Part shown: piece after piece, positions 21,456-31,833 of the stretch
Position numbering within the stretch: position 1 is the first letter of the stretch
Layout: every line of letters starts with the position of its first letter
Assembly (NCBI GenBank): GCA_964529265.1
Contig: CAZGVW010000290.1
Coordinates: 1 to 44,054, forward strand
DNA length: 44,054 bases
Source of the DNA: CAZGVW01 sp964529265
GTDB lineage: Bacteria > Planctomycetota > Phycisphaerae > Phycisphaerales > UBA1924
Direction: 5' to 3'
Made by a program: the position numbers and the translations under genes
The notes under the pieces: model-generated
The model's database searches: none
What the model was told of the DNA's origin: nothing
What the model saw: the letters and a program-made list of their open reading frames with translations, nothing else

Positions 21456-22506
21456 GTTTCTTCTTCATGCGCTTGACGCCGGACTTCGCATCATCGGCGG
21501 AGCGATGCTTCGGGCTGTGCTCGACGATGTACTCGTAGTTCGTCAGCGCGTCTTCCCAGCGCTCGAGGGCTTCGAGGCTCTCGGCAAGGGCGAAGCGGAT
21601 GGTTCCTGAGTTCGGACGCAGCGCGAGCGCCGCTTCGAAGGCGAGCACGGCTGCGGCATGATCCTTCTGGCGCTGCTTCGCCTCACCGAGCATGTAGTCG
21701 GGAAGCGGGTCATCCGGGGCGGCGCTCTGCTTCATGCGCTCGATGACGGGCAGAGCGGCGGGGATATCCTTCTTCTCGCGCATCAGGCCCGCGGCAAGGC
21801 TGGCGATGGCCTGGGAGGCGTCGGCGGGCGAGGTCGCCGCGCCGGCCGCGGCTTCGAACTGCCGCTGCATCTCGTCCCATTCCTTCTCCGTCGCGGCGAT
21901 GCGGCCGAGGAGCATGTGGCCCTGGTGGGCGCCTTCGCCGCCCATCGCCAGCAGAGCATCCGCCTGCTCGCGGGCTTTGGTCTTGCTGCCGCCGGCGATG
22001 GACGGCGCGCCGAAATAGAACATGCCGAGGCCGACGCGGGCCCCGATGAGCGAGGGATCGAGTTCGACGGCGCGTTCGTAGGCCTTCCTGCCCTTGGAGG
22101 CGAGCGAGCCCTTTTCGAGCAGGCCGGCGTCGGCGATGGTCTCGAAGACCATGTTGCCGAGGAGGTAGTGGTACTTCGCTTCGTTGGGCGAGAGGTTCAC
22201 GGCTTTCTCGGCGAGTTTGCGCGCGTCTTTCCCTTCGCCGCGTTCGCGTGCGACGAGGGCGAGGCCCATGGGCCAGCGGCCGTCCTTCGGGCCGGTGTTT
22301 TGGGCGTCGGTGAAGAGGCGCTCGACGAGGGTGAGCCAGTCGGCGTCGAAATCCTCGTTCTGGTCAGCCGCGGCGAGGAGTGTTTCGAGGGCGGAGGCGG
22401 GGGTGAGGGCCTCACCTGCCGCGGCGGCGCCGGCGGCTTCTTCGCCGGCGAGTGACACCGTCGCCGGGAGGCAGAGGCTCACGCACAGGATCAGCGGTCG
22501 CAGCAT
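21442..22506 (-). CDS. Exported TPR-repeat protein
   Basis: A 354-residue periplasmic or secreted protein. Residues 1-20 (MLRPLILCVSLCLPATVSLA) form a signal peptide. The rest is a row of tetratricopeptide-like helices. Clear units are ARKLAEKAVNLSPNEAKYHY, GRKAYERAVELDPSLIGAR, AVLAFEAALALRPNSGTIRF and ALTNYEYIVEHSPKH. The C-terminus is strongly basic (KSGVKRMKKKLKRK). AGGAGG lies 6 nt before ATG 22506. TPR proteins act as scaffolds; no partner can be named. It follows ppdK on the same strand after 107 bp. That gap contains the perfect inverted repeat GCATGCA...TGCATGC (22546-22567). Confidence 0.8.
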   Translation of the reverse strand: MLRPLILCVSLCLPATVSLAGEEAAGAAAAGEALTPASALETLLAAADQNEDFDADWLTLVERLFTDAQNTGPKDGRWPMGLALVARERGEGKDARKLAEKAVNLSPNEAKYHYLLGNMVFETIADAGLLEKGSLASKGRKAYERAVELDPSLIGARVGLGMFYFGAPSIAGGSKTKAREQADALLAMGGEGAHQGHMLLGRIAATEKEWDEMQRQFEAAAGAATSPADASQAIASLAAGLMREKKDIPAALPVIERMKQSAAPDDPLPDYMLGEAKQRQKDHAAAVLAFEAALALRPNSGTIRFALAESLEALERWEDALTNYEYIVEHSPKHRSADDAKSGVKRMKKKLKRK

Positions 22507-22613
22507 CGATGTCCTCCTTCGCCCCCCGGCAGCGCCCCGGAAGCGGGCATGCATGACAGCGTGCATGCTTCGTGGGATTCCTGTGCAAGCCATTTCGCGT
22601 GCGCGCGTGTGTT

Positions 22614-25370
<2,757 letters not shown>

Positions 25371-25543
25371 GACGGCGCAGACTCCTTGCCTTGGACAGGC
25401 CGGGCCGCGGGCCCGTGCCCGTGAAGATGACATCAGACTGAAACCGGTGTTCACGCCCCTCCGGCGCGCGGGGAAAGAGTGTACCCGCCGCGGCTGACCA
25501 TCGCAGATTGCCCGTTTTCCGCCGCCCGGCGGCGTCATCGCCG

Positions 25544-25549
25544 TATCAT
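25544..25549 (+). promoter_or_regulatory. -10 box (TATCAT) for leaderless pabB
   Basis: TATCAT lies 7 nt before GTG 25557, and no Shine-Dalgarno is present. The layout matches bioB, obg and others here. Confidence 0.5.
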
Positions 25550-25556
25550 CCTCGCC

Positions 25557-27041
25557 GTGATCCCCAACGCACAGCGAGAATCCGCGCCAACGCCGCTCAG
25601 CGCGCACGCTGCGCCTGCCGATGTGCTCGCCGCGTGGCCGGGTGATCGACCTGTGGCCGCGCTCGTGAGTGGGGGGGCGCCCGGCGCGTGGTCGCGATGG
25701 TCCATCCTCGCCGCGCCGGGGCCGGAGTTGTGCGCCGGTGAACCGCTGGAGGCGCTCGAGTGGCTTTCAGGCAACCCTTCTTCATCCCAACCGCAAGCCC
25801 AGCCTCTCAAGTGTGAAGATCTCGCGCGGAATCCGCCGCCGTTCACCACAGGCTGGATCGGCTGGCTCTCCTACGACCTCGGCCGCGTCATCGAGCCCGC
25901 CGCGGCGGCCGTGTGCCCCGGCGCAGCGATCGCCGATCGCCCGTGGCCGCTGCTGCGCCTCCAGAGGTGCGATGGCGCGCTGGCCTACGACCATCTCGAA
26001 CGCCGGTGGTGGCTCGTCGGAAGCGCCGAATTGCTGCCGCCGCTCGAGGCTCTCTTCAGGAGCGCCGCGGCGCGCCCGCCGCTGGAAGACATCGCCTATC
26101 GCGCCGGCCCGCTCCGCAGCGCCACCGGCCGCGCCGCGTACGAGCGCGCTGTCGCTCGCGTCATCGACCTCATCGCCGCGGGCGACGTGTTCCAGGTCAA
26201 CCTCGCACACCGCCTCTCCGCCCCCTTCGCCGGCTCGCCGCGCCGACTCTTCCTCGATCTCCTCCACGCCGCGGGCCCGTGGTTCGGCGCATTCATCGAA
26301 GCCCCGACTCCCGGCGAAGCAATCCTCTCCATCAGCCCCGAACTCTTTCTCGATCTCGATCCGCGCTCGCGCCGCATCGTCACGCGCCCCATCAAGGGCA
26401 CGCGCCCCGCGACCGCGCCCGTCTCCGAACTCCTCGCCAGCGCCAAGGACGAGGCCGAACTCGTCATGATCATCGACCTCATGCGCAACGACCTCGGCCG
26501 CGTGTGCAAGGTCGGCTCGGTGCGCGTGACGGAGCGCCGCGGCATCGAGCGGCATGCCCATGCCGCGGATCCCGCGTCCGGCGTGCTGCACAGTGTCGCG
26601 ACGATCGAAGGCCGCGTGCGCAAGGGTCTCTCCGCCGCGGAGATCCTGCGCGCCGCGTTCCCGCCCGGCTCCGTCACCGGCGCGCCCAAGATCCGCTGCA
26701 TGCAGATCATCGACGAACTGGAGCCCGTCCGGCGCGGGCCGTATTGCGGCGCCATCGGCTTCTTCGGCGATGACGGCGCCGTGCGCCTGAGCGTGGCCAT
26801 CCGCACGGCGACGATCTCGCCCGATCCGCCCCGGTCCGGCCCGTCCGCGGCTTCATACAACACCGTCCGCGGCATGCTCGATTACTCCGTCGGCGCCGGC
26901 ATCGTCGCGGATTCTGACCCGGCTTCCGAGTGGCGCGAGACGCTCACCAAAGCCGCGGTCGTGCAGCGCGTGCTTCAGCGCGCCGCGCGCGAAGACCGGA
27001 CACCCGCCGCATCGCCCGCTCCCGCCGGAGCCGCGCCGTGA
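25557..27041 (+). CDS. pabB: Aminodeoxychorismate synthase component I (PabB)
   Basis: PabB converts chorismate plus ammonia to aminodeoxychorismate in folate synthesis. The chorismate-binding domain shows GDVFQVNLAHRLSAPF, SPELFLDLD, VTRPIKGTRPA, ELVMIIDLMRNDLGRVC, LHSVATIEGRV, FPPGSVTGAPKIRCMQIIDE and the end of the domain. PIKGT with Lys280 is the PabB form; anthranilate synthase has PIAGT. So pabB is preferred over trpE. GTG 25557 gives 494 residues, close to the family. Its stop overlaps the GTG of the Nudix gene (GTGA). That suggests coupling, and some Nudix enzymes act in folate synthesis. Confidence 0.9.
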   Translation: MIPNAQRESAPTPLSAHAAPADVLAAWPGDRPVAALVSGGAPGAWSRWSILAAPGPELCAGEPLEALEWLSGNPSSSQPQAQPLKCEDLARNPPPFTTGWIGWLSYDLGRVIEPAAAAVCPGAAIADRPWPLLRLQRCDGALAYDHLERRWWLVGSAELLPPLEALFRSAAARPPLEDIAYRAGPLRSATGRAAYERAVARVIDLIAAGDVFQVNLAHRLSAPFAGSPRRLFLDLLHAAGPWFGAFIEAPTPGEAILSISPELFLDLDPRSRRIVTRPIKGTRPATAPVSELLASAKDEAELVMIIDLMRNDLGRVCKVGSVRVTERRGIERHAHAADPASGVLHSVATIEGRVRKGLSAAEILRAAFPPGSVTGAPKIRCMQIIDELEPVRRGPYCGAIGFFGDDGAVRLSVAIRTATISPDPPRSGPSAASYNTVRGMLDYSVGAGIVADSDPASEWRETLTKAAVVQRVLQRAAREDRTPAASPAPAGAAP

Positions 27042-27586
27042 GCGCCCCACGCCCCGATGGCTACCGCGCCGCCCCCCGCGGCGGGCCCGCCATTCGATCG
27101 GATGTGGTCGATGTCTACGTCTTCCGCGCCGTCATCGAAGGCGACCCCGCCGCCATCGAGTTCCTGCAACTCCGCCGGGCGGAGGCGCCGCTCGCCGACA
27201 CCTGGCAGCCCGTGATGGGCCACGTCGAGAAGCGCGAAACGGCTGTGGATTGCGCCGTGCGCGAACTCGCGGAGGAGATCGCGCTCCGCCCCGGCGATCC
27301 ATCCTGGCTCGGCTTCTGGGCGCTGGAGCAGACGCACCCCTTCTACCTCGCGGAACTCGATTGCATCGTCATGAGCCCGCGTTTCGCCGCCCGCGTCGCG
27401 CCGGGCTGGACTCCCACGCTCGACGCGGAGCACACCGGCCACCGCTGGGTGCGCGCCGCGGATGTAGAGCGGGCGTTCATGTGGCCCGGGCAGAAACGCG
27501 CCTGCCGCGAAGTGCTCGATGAAATCGCGCAACCCGGTTCGCTCGCCGGGACGAGGCTCATGATCCCCCGAAACGTCGCGCGATAG
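27038..27586 (+). CDS. Nudix hydrolase
   Basis: A 182-residue Nudix-fold pyrophosphohydrolase. The Nudix box GHVEKRETAVDCAVRELAEE fits G-x5-E-x7-REUxEExGU, with I-A-L after it, so the metal-binding glutamates are present. FLQLRRAEAPLADTWQPVMG precedes it. GTG 27038 overlaps the pabB stop, and GGAG lies 7 nt upstream. The coupling to pabB makes a dihydroneopterin triphosphate pyrophosphatase role possible (folate pathway). The sequence alone does not prove the substrate. Alternatives are house-cleaning of other nucleotides. Confidence 0.85.
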   Translation: MSAPRPDGYRAAPRGGPAIRSDVVDVYVFRAVIEGDPAAIEFLQLRRAEAPLADTWQPVMGHVEKRETAVDCAVRELAEEIALRPGDPSWLGFWALEQTHPFYLAELDCIVMSPRFAARVAPGWTPTLDAEHTGHRWVRAADVERAFMWPGQKRACREVLDEIAQPGSLAGTRLMIPRNVAR

Positions 27587-27598
27587 GCAGTGTGCGGC

Positions 27599-28744
27599 CT
27601 ACACCGCGCCGGCCATGCGCAGCATCGTCGCGGGGGATTCCGGCTGACCGGTGCGCGCGCTGAGCAAGGCCGCCTCCGCCGTCGCCAGCACATTCCGCAG
27701 ATCAACGGGCGCCGTCTCCTGCGAGCGCGGATCGAGCAGCCGCCGGATCTGCTCGCCGATGGCCGCGGCTGCGCCGGAAACCGGCGCTTCCGGCGAGGCG
27801 CTGCGGCCGGGCGCCTTGCCTGCGCGACCCTTCCGCTTCTCCCCGCCCGAGGAATCCACCAGCGCGCCGGACGCATCCAGCCACTCAAACCCCTGCTCAT
27901 CCACGCGCAGGCACCCGTTCTCGCCGATCATCGTGGCGCCGCGGAACCAGCGCCCGCCGCGCTCGCTCAGCGTGAGCGCCGCCGAGCGCCCGTCCGAGTA
28001 CCGCAGATGCGCCGTCATGTCGCCGCGCAGCAGCGCCAGCGATTCGCCCGCCGCCAGCCGCAGGCCCGATTCCGCGCAAGGCCCGCGCACCGAGGCGTCG
28101 ATGGTCTCCGGCGGGCCCATGAGCGAGACCACCGCGTCCATCGCGTCGAACACGCGCGCCGCCAATGTGCCCTCGCCGCGCCCGCTCCGGCAGGAGAGAT
28201 CGAGCGTCGTCACCTGCCCGAAGGCCTCCAGCGCCTCCTTCGCGGCGCGGAAGCCCATGCACAATCGCAGCAGCGGCGCGAACGCGGGACACGCGCGGGC
28301 CGGTCGCTCATGACCCTTGGGCCTGATCAACTCGATGAGCGACGCCGGCGCGGGCTCGATCGAAATCAGCGCCACGCCGCGCTCGGCGCACGCCTTCTGT
28401 GTCTCGCCGTCCTCCAGCGCTTCGCGCTCGCCTCGGTCGGAAACGGTGAGCGCCACGACCACATCCACGTCCGCCGTGCGAAGCGCATGCCGAAAATCAT
28501 CCGCGGCGTCCGCCCCAATCGCCTCGGCCAGCCCGCGCGCCGCGCCCGCCGGCGCGCCGCCGACGATGCGGACATCCAGCCCCGCATGCGTCGCGACGCC
28601 CTGCGCCAGCGCCTCCTGCCCCGCGCCGATCCACAGGAGCGCGCGGGGCGCCGGCGGAGCAGGCGCTGCGCTCGATTCGCGCTCCTCCACCGTGGCGACA
28701 GCCGCCGTCGGAGCGCTCCGTGCTGATGACTTGCTACGCGGCAC
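27599..28744 (-). CDS. Gfo/Idh/MocA-like protein lacking the usual catalytic Lys
   Basis: A 381-residue protein. The N-terminal half resembles a Rossmann fold (ALLWIGAGQEALAQG, ADVDVVVALTVSDRG) and the second half an oxidoreductase C-domain (RVFDAMDAVVSLMGPPETID). In Gfo/Idh/MocA enzymes the nicotinamide-site motif is usually EKP; here the corresponding strand reads ALISIEPAPASL, so the lysine is absent. That suggests altered or lost oxidoreductase activity. The glycine motif is also irregular. GTG 28744 has TAGGAT 6 nt upstream. It converges on the pabB-Nudix pair with a 12-bp gap. The family call is moderate. Confidence 0.6.
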   Translation of the reverse strand: MPRSKSSARSAPTAAVATVEERESSAAPAPPAPRALLWIGAGQEALAQGVATHAGLDVRIVGGAPAGAARGLAEAIGADAADDFRHALRTADVDVVVALTVSDRGEREALEDGETQKACAERGVALISIEPAPASLIELIRPKGHERPARACPAFAPLLRLCMGFRAAKEALEAFGQVTTLDLSCRSGRGEGTLAARVFDAMDAVVSLMGPPETIDASVRGPCAESGLRLAAGESLALLRGDMTAHLRYSDGRSAALTLSERGGRWFRGATMIGENGCLRVDEQGFEWLDASGALVDSSGGEKRKGRAGKAPGRSASPEAPVSGAAAAIGEQIRRLLDPRSQETAPVDLRNVLATAEAALLSARTGQPESPATMLRMAGAV

Positions 28745-28750
28745 GGCTCG

Positions 28751-28756
28751 ATCCTA
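28751..28756 (-). promoter_or_regulatory. -10 box (TAGGAT) for leaderless Gfo/Idh-like gene
   Basis: TAGGAT on the leftward strand lies 6 nt before GTG 28744. There is no Shine-Dalgarno. Confidence 0.5.
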
Positions 28757-28818
28757 ATCCGCCCCCAGCCCCGGCGCCCCAGCCCCCAGGGCGGAACCGG
28801 ACACCGCCCCGCAGCGTC

Positions 28819-28824
28819 TATACT
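28819..28824 (+). promoter_or_regulatory. -10 box (TATACT) of the RNase P RNA gene
   Basis: TATACT is followed after 7 nt by AAGCGTGGAC, the 5' end of RNase P RNA. Because the RNA end is known from its structure, this fixes the -10-to-start distance used to read the other promoters in the window. Confidence 0.75.
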
Positions 28825-28831
28825 TCTCACC

Positions 28832-29287
28832 AAGCGTGGACAGGCGGCCGCCGGCAGGGGTTCGACCCTTGCCGGAGGAAAGTCCGAGCACGAAAGGACA
28901 CGGTGGTGGATAACGTCCACCCGCCCGTCGGCCCCGGGCGAGGGACAGCGCCACAGAAAACACACCGCCGATGGTCCTGGTGGCACGGCTCTCCGAGCCG
29001 TGCGGCGTGCGGCTCACGGCTCGGAGAGCCGTGCCACCAGGAATCAGGCAAGGGTGAAATGGTGCGGTAAGAGCGCACCGCTCGTCTGGCGACAGGCGGG
29101 GCACGGCAAGCCCCACCGCGTGCAAGGTCAAGCAGCCTCCGTCCGCAATCGTGCGGAACGGCCTGTCCGGTCGGAAGGAGGCGGGTAGACCGCTGATGAT
29201 CGCGCGGGCAACCGCGCGGCTAGAGAAATGGCCGCCACCCCTCGGGGTCCTCCCGAGGGGAACAGAACTCGGCTTACCGTCCACGCG
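28832..29287 (+). ncRNA. rnpB: RNase P RNA (bacterial type A)
   Basis: RNase P RNA is the catalytic subunit that trims tRNA 5' ends. Terminal helix P1 is GCGTGGAC (28834) paired with GTCCACGC (29279-29286). Conserved segments are GGAGGAAAGTCCGAGC, ACAGAAAACACACCGCC, GGCAAGGGTGAAA, GGTGCGGTAAGAGCGCACCG and ACAGAACTCGGCTTA near the 3' end. It is about 455 nt, longer than the common 350-410. A 68-nt palindromic insert at 28975-29042 occupies the helix that follows CCGCCGATGG (P8 in E. coli numbering). A terminator follows at 29297. Confidence 0.95.
28975..29042. repeat. Palindromic repeat inserted in the RNase P RNA
   Basis: The arms 28975-29002 and 29015-29042 are perfect 28-nt inverted repeats around a 12-nt loop. 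The inner part of each arm is itself the palindrome CACGGCTCTCCGAGCCGTG. The same palindrome, plus GTGG before it, recurs at 29394-29416. So this is a dispersed repeat that has become part of a helix of the RNA. Confidence 0.85.
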
Positions 29288-29296
29288 CGGCCGAAA

Positions 29297-29335
29297 CGCG
29301 GGCCTCCGGCAGATCCGGGGGCCCGCGACCTTTTT
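29297..29335 (+). terminator. Intrinsic terminator of rnpB
   Basis: CGCGGGCC(T)CCGG and CCGGGGGCCCGCG form a strong stem (29297-29328) followed by ACCTTTTTG, 10 nt after the end of RNase P RNA. Confidence 0.8.
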
Positions 29336-29393
29336 GCCCCGCGCACGAGCCAATCCGCCGATCTTCCTTCATTCTCAGCCCGTATCGACCCGC

Positions 29394-29416
29394 GTGGCAC
29401 GGCTCTCCGAGCCGTG
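29394..29416. repeat. Second copy of the CACGGCTC palindrome
   Basis: These 23 nt are identical to 28980-29002 inside rnpB. They include CACGGCTCTCCGAGCCGTG. The copy lies between the rnpB terminator and the promoter of the ABC permease gene. Confidence 0.75.
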
Positions 29417-29453
29417 TCTTTCGACCAGCCTCGGGCCCGGAGCCCCTTCCTCC

Positions 29454-29459
29454 TACCAT
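29454..29459 (+). promoter_or_regulatory. -10 box (TACCAT) for leaderless ABC permease gene
   Basis: TACCAT lies 8 nt before GTG 29468, in a context without Shine-Dalgarno. Confidence 0.45.
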
Positions 29460-29467
29460 CCCCCCGC

Positions 29468-30976
29468 GTGTACCAGGCCCTCCTCACCCGCCGCTATCTC
29501 ACCAGCCGCGTGATGCCCATGCTGGCCATCGCCGCGGTGATGCTCTGCACCGCGATGGTCGTCATCGTCTGGTCAGTCATGGCGGGGTTCCTGACCACGC
29601 TGCTCGGCTCCGGCCGCATGCTCATGGGCGATGTGGTCATCAATTGGCCCGTGATCGGCGTGCCCCACTATCAGGACCTGATCGCGCGCCTCGAAGCCGA
29701 TGACATGATCGCCGGCGCCGCGCCCACCATCGAAACCCCCGGCCTCCTCGGCATGCCCGATGGCTCAACCCGCACCGTGCAGGTCGTCGGCGTCGATGGA
29801 CCCTCCTACAACCGCGTCACCGGCTTCGCGGAGGCCGTCTACTGGAAGCCCCTCGAAGCGCCCCTGCCCCGGGACACGGAAGGCCACGACCCACGCCTCA
29901 TCCTCCCAGCCGACTATGCTGAGGCGGCGCTCGCCCTCACGGAGCCCGATCCACTCACCGGCAAGGATCGCCCCGCCGTCGTCCTGGGCGTCGAGGTCAG
30001 CGGCCTCAACCGCCGCGATGAGGGTGGCTGGATCGTCCCCCGCGGCTCATTCCTGCCCGGCGAAGAGATCACGCTCAGCGTGCTGCCGCTCAGCCGCAGG
30101 GGCGCGGCCATCTCGGTGGAGGCCCGCTCCTTCCCCGTCGCCAACGAACTCCGCACCGGGTTCTACGAGGTGGACGCCAACTTCGTCATCGTCCGCCTCG
30201 ATGCCCTCCAGGAAATGCTCCGCATGCACGCCGCCCGCCGCGTGCAGGGCGAGTTCGACTACTCCGACGTCACCCTCGATGAGCACGGCCGCGAAGTCTT
30301 CGCCCGCCCCGCCGTGATCGGCGAAGACCCCGCCCGTGTCACCAACATCCTCGTGCGCGCCGTCGAGGGCGTTTCGCCGGCGCGACTCCGCCCGCGCGTC
30401 GAAGAGATCTACTCCGCCTTCGTGGATTCCCGCGCCGCCGACGCCACGCCCCCGCCCCCCTCCAGCCGGATCTACATCCAGACGTGGGAGGAGCGCCCGG
30501 GCGTGCGCGTCTTTGTCGCCGCGGTGAAGAAGGAAATGTCGCTCCTGCTCGGCCTCTTCGCCTTCATCTCGCTCACCGCCGCGTTCCTCGTGTGCGCCAT
30601 CTTCTGGGCGATGGTGAGCGAAAAGACCCGTGACATCGGCATCCTCCGCGCCCTCGGCGCAGGCCGCGCCGGCGTGGCGTGGATTTACCTGCGCTACGGC
30701 CTCGCCATCGGCGTCGCCGGCGCGGTTCTCGGCGGGGTCATCGCCCACCTCATCGTCTGGAACATCAACCCCATCCACGAATGGCTCGGCCGCGCCTTCG
30801 GCATCACCGTCTGGGACCCCAGCATCTACTACTTCACGCGCATCCCCAACCGCGTCGAGCCCCTCAACGCCGCGATCGTCCTCTTCGCGGGCGTGCTCTT
30901 CAGCGTGCTCGGCGCCTTGCTCCCCGCCGCTCGCGCTGCGCAACTCGACCCCGTCCGCTCGCTCCGTTACGAGTGA
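29468..30976 (+). CDS. ABC transporter permease (LolC/E-FtsX type)
   Basis: A 502-residue membrane protein. One N-terminal helix (MLAIAAVMLCTAMVVIVWSV) is followed by a large periplasmic domain (about 50-350) and three C-terminal helices of the FtsX domain. Diagnostic is the stretch EKTRDIGILRALGAGRAGVA after the second helix and LLPAARAAQLDPVRSLRYE at the end. This is the plan of LolC/LolE and MacB-like permeases, which move lipoproteins or other substrates out of the inner membrane. GTG 29468 is the start in a leaderless context. It overlaps or abuts the ATPase gene, so the two form one transporter. Confidence 0.85.
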   Translation: MYQALLTRRYLTSRVMPMLAIAAVMLCTAMVVIVWSVMAGFLTTLLGSGRMLMGDVVINWPVIGVPHYQDLIARLEADDMIAGAAPTIETPGLLGMPDGSTRTVQVVGVDGPSYNRVTGFAEAVYWKPLEAPLPRDTEGHDPRLILPADYAEAALALTEPDPLTGKDRPAVVLGVEVSGLNRRDEGGWIVPRGSFLPGEEITLSVLPLSRRGAAISVEARSFPVANELRTGFYEVDANFVIVRLDALQEMLRMHAARRVQGEFDYSDVTLDEHGREVFARPAVIGEDPARVTNILVRAVEGVSPARLRPRVEEIYSAFVDSRAADATPPPPSSRIYIQTWEERPGVRVFVAAVKKEMSLLLGLFAFISLTAAFLVCAIFWAMVSEKTRDIGILRALGAGRAGVAWIYLRYGLAIGVAGAVLGGVIAHLIVWNINPIHEWLGRAFGITVWDPSIYYFTRIPNRVEPLNAAIVLFAGVLFSVLGALLPAARAAQLDPVRSLRYE

Positions 30977-30987
30977 AACACGCCCCC

Positions 30988-31722
30988 ATGACGCTCCTCG
31001 CCGCACGCAACGTCTCCAAGACCTACCGCCTCGGGCGCGTCGATGTCCCCGTGCTCCGCGGCGCCTCCCTCGCCGTCGAACGCGGCGAGTGGGTCGCGAT
31101 CGTCGGCGCCTCCGGCTCCGGCAAGTCCACACTGCTGCACCTGCTCGGCGGCCTCGATCGCCCCGATCGGCCCGCCGCCCCGTCTTCCCGCCGCCACGAT
31201 GCCCTCGACGACGGCCTCGTCCTCTTCGAAGGCCGCGCCCTCGCCCACATGTCCGCGCGCGAGATCGATCGCTACCGCAACGCCAGCGTCGGCTTTGTCT
31301 TCCAGTTCTACCACCTCCTGCCGGAGTTCACTGTCCTCGAGAACACCGCCGTCGCCGCCATGATCCGCTACGGCCGCCTCGGCTACAGCCGCCGCGCCCG
31401 CGAACTCCGCGCCCGCGCCACAGGCCTCCTCGAGCGCTTCGGCTTGGGCGGCCGCCTCGCCCACCGCCCGGCCGAACTCTCCGGCGGCGAGCGCCAGCGC
31501 GTCGCCATCGCCCGGGCACTCATGAACGAGCCCGAAGCCCTTCTCGCCGATGAACCCACCGGCAACCTCGATCGCCGCACCGGCGAAGCCATCCTCGACC
31601 TCGTCGCCGAAGTGCGCTCCCAGACCGGCCAGACCCTCGTCATGGTCACGCACGACCCCGAAGTCGCCCGCCGCGCCGACCGCATTCTCCAGATCGCCGA
31701 TGGCCGCATCACCGCCGCCTGA
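30988..31722 (+). CDS. ABC transporter ATPase (LolD/MacB type)
   Basis: A 244-residue ATPase, partner of the permease. Motifs: Walker A GASGSGKSTLLHLLGGLDRP, Q-loop FVFQFYHLLPEFTVLENTA, signature LSGGERQRVAIARAL, Walker B ALLADEPTGNLD, H-loop VMVTHDPEVARRAD. A 20-residue insert (RPAAPSSRRHDALDDGLVLF) follows Walker A. ATG 30988 gives the usual N-terminus (MTLLAARNVSKTYRLG). GTG 30973, which overlaps the permease stop as GTGA, is a real alternative that adds VKHAP. Neither has a Shine-Dalgarno. The pair likely exports lipoproteins or a hydrophobic compound. Confidence 0.9.
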   Translation: MTLLAARNVSKTYRLGRVDVPVLRGASLAVERGEWVAIVGASGSGKSTLLHLLGGLDRPDRPAAPSSRRHDALDDGLVLFEGRALAHMSAREIDRYRNASVGFVFQFYHLLPEFTVLENTAVAAMIRYGRLGYSRRARELRARATGLLERFGLGGRLAHRPAELSGGERQRVAIARALMNEPEALLADEPTGNLDRRTGEAILDLVAEVRSQTGQTLVMVTHDPEVARRADRILQIADGRITAA

Positions 31723-31777
31723 CGCCGATTCCGCAGCGTTTCTCGCGCCGATTCGTCGATCTCTTCACGTTGAGCGA

Positions 31778-31783
31778 TATACT
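31778..31783 (+). promoter_or_regulatory. -10 box (TATACT) for the cdaA operon
   Basis: TATACT is identical to the rnpB -10 box. It leaves a leader of about 44 nt containing GAGG before GTG 31834. No clear -35 is seen. Confidence 0.5.
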
Positions 31784-31833
31784 CGTGGCGAGCGCGGCCC
31801 GTTGTCGCGCACGCCGCTTCCCGAGGCGACCAC

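Noticed and set aside
22546..22567. Inverted repeat GCATGCA...TGCATGC as a terminator after ppdK
   Set aside because: The stem is only 7 bp and neither side has a T-run, so I did not call a terminator.
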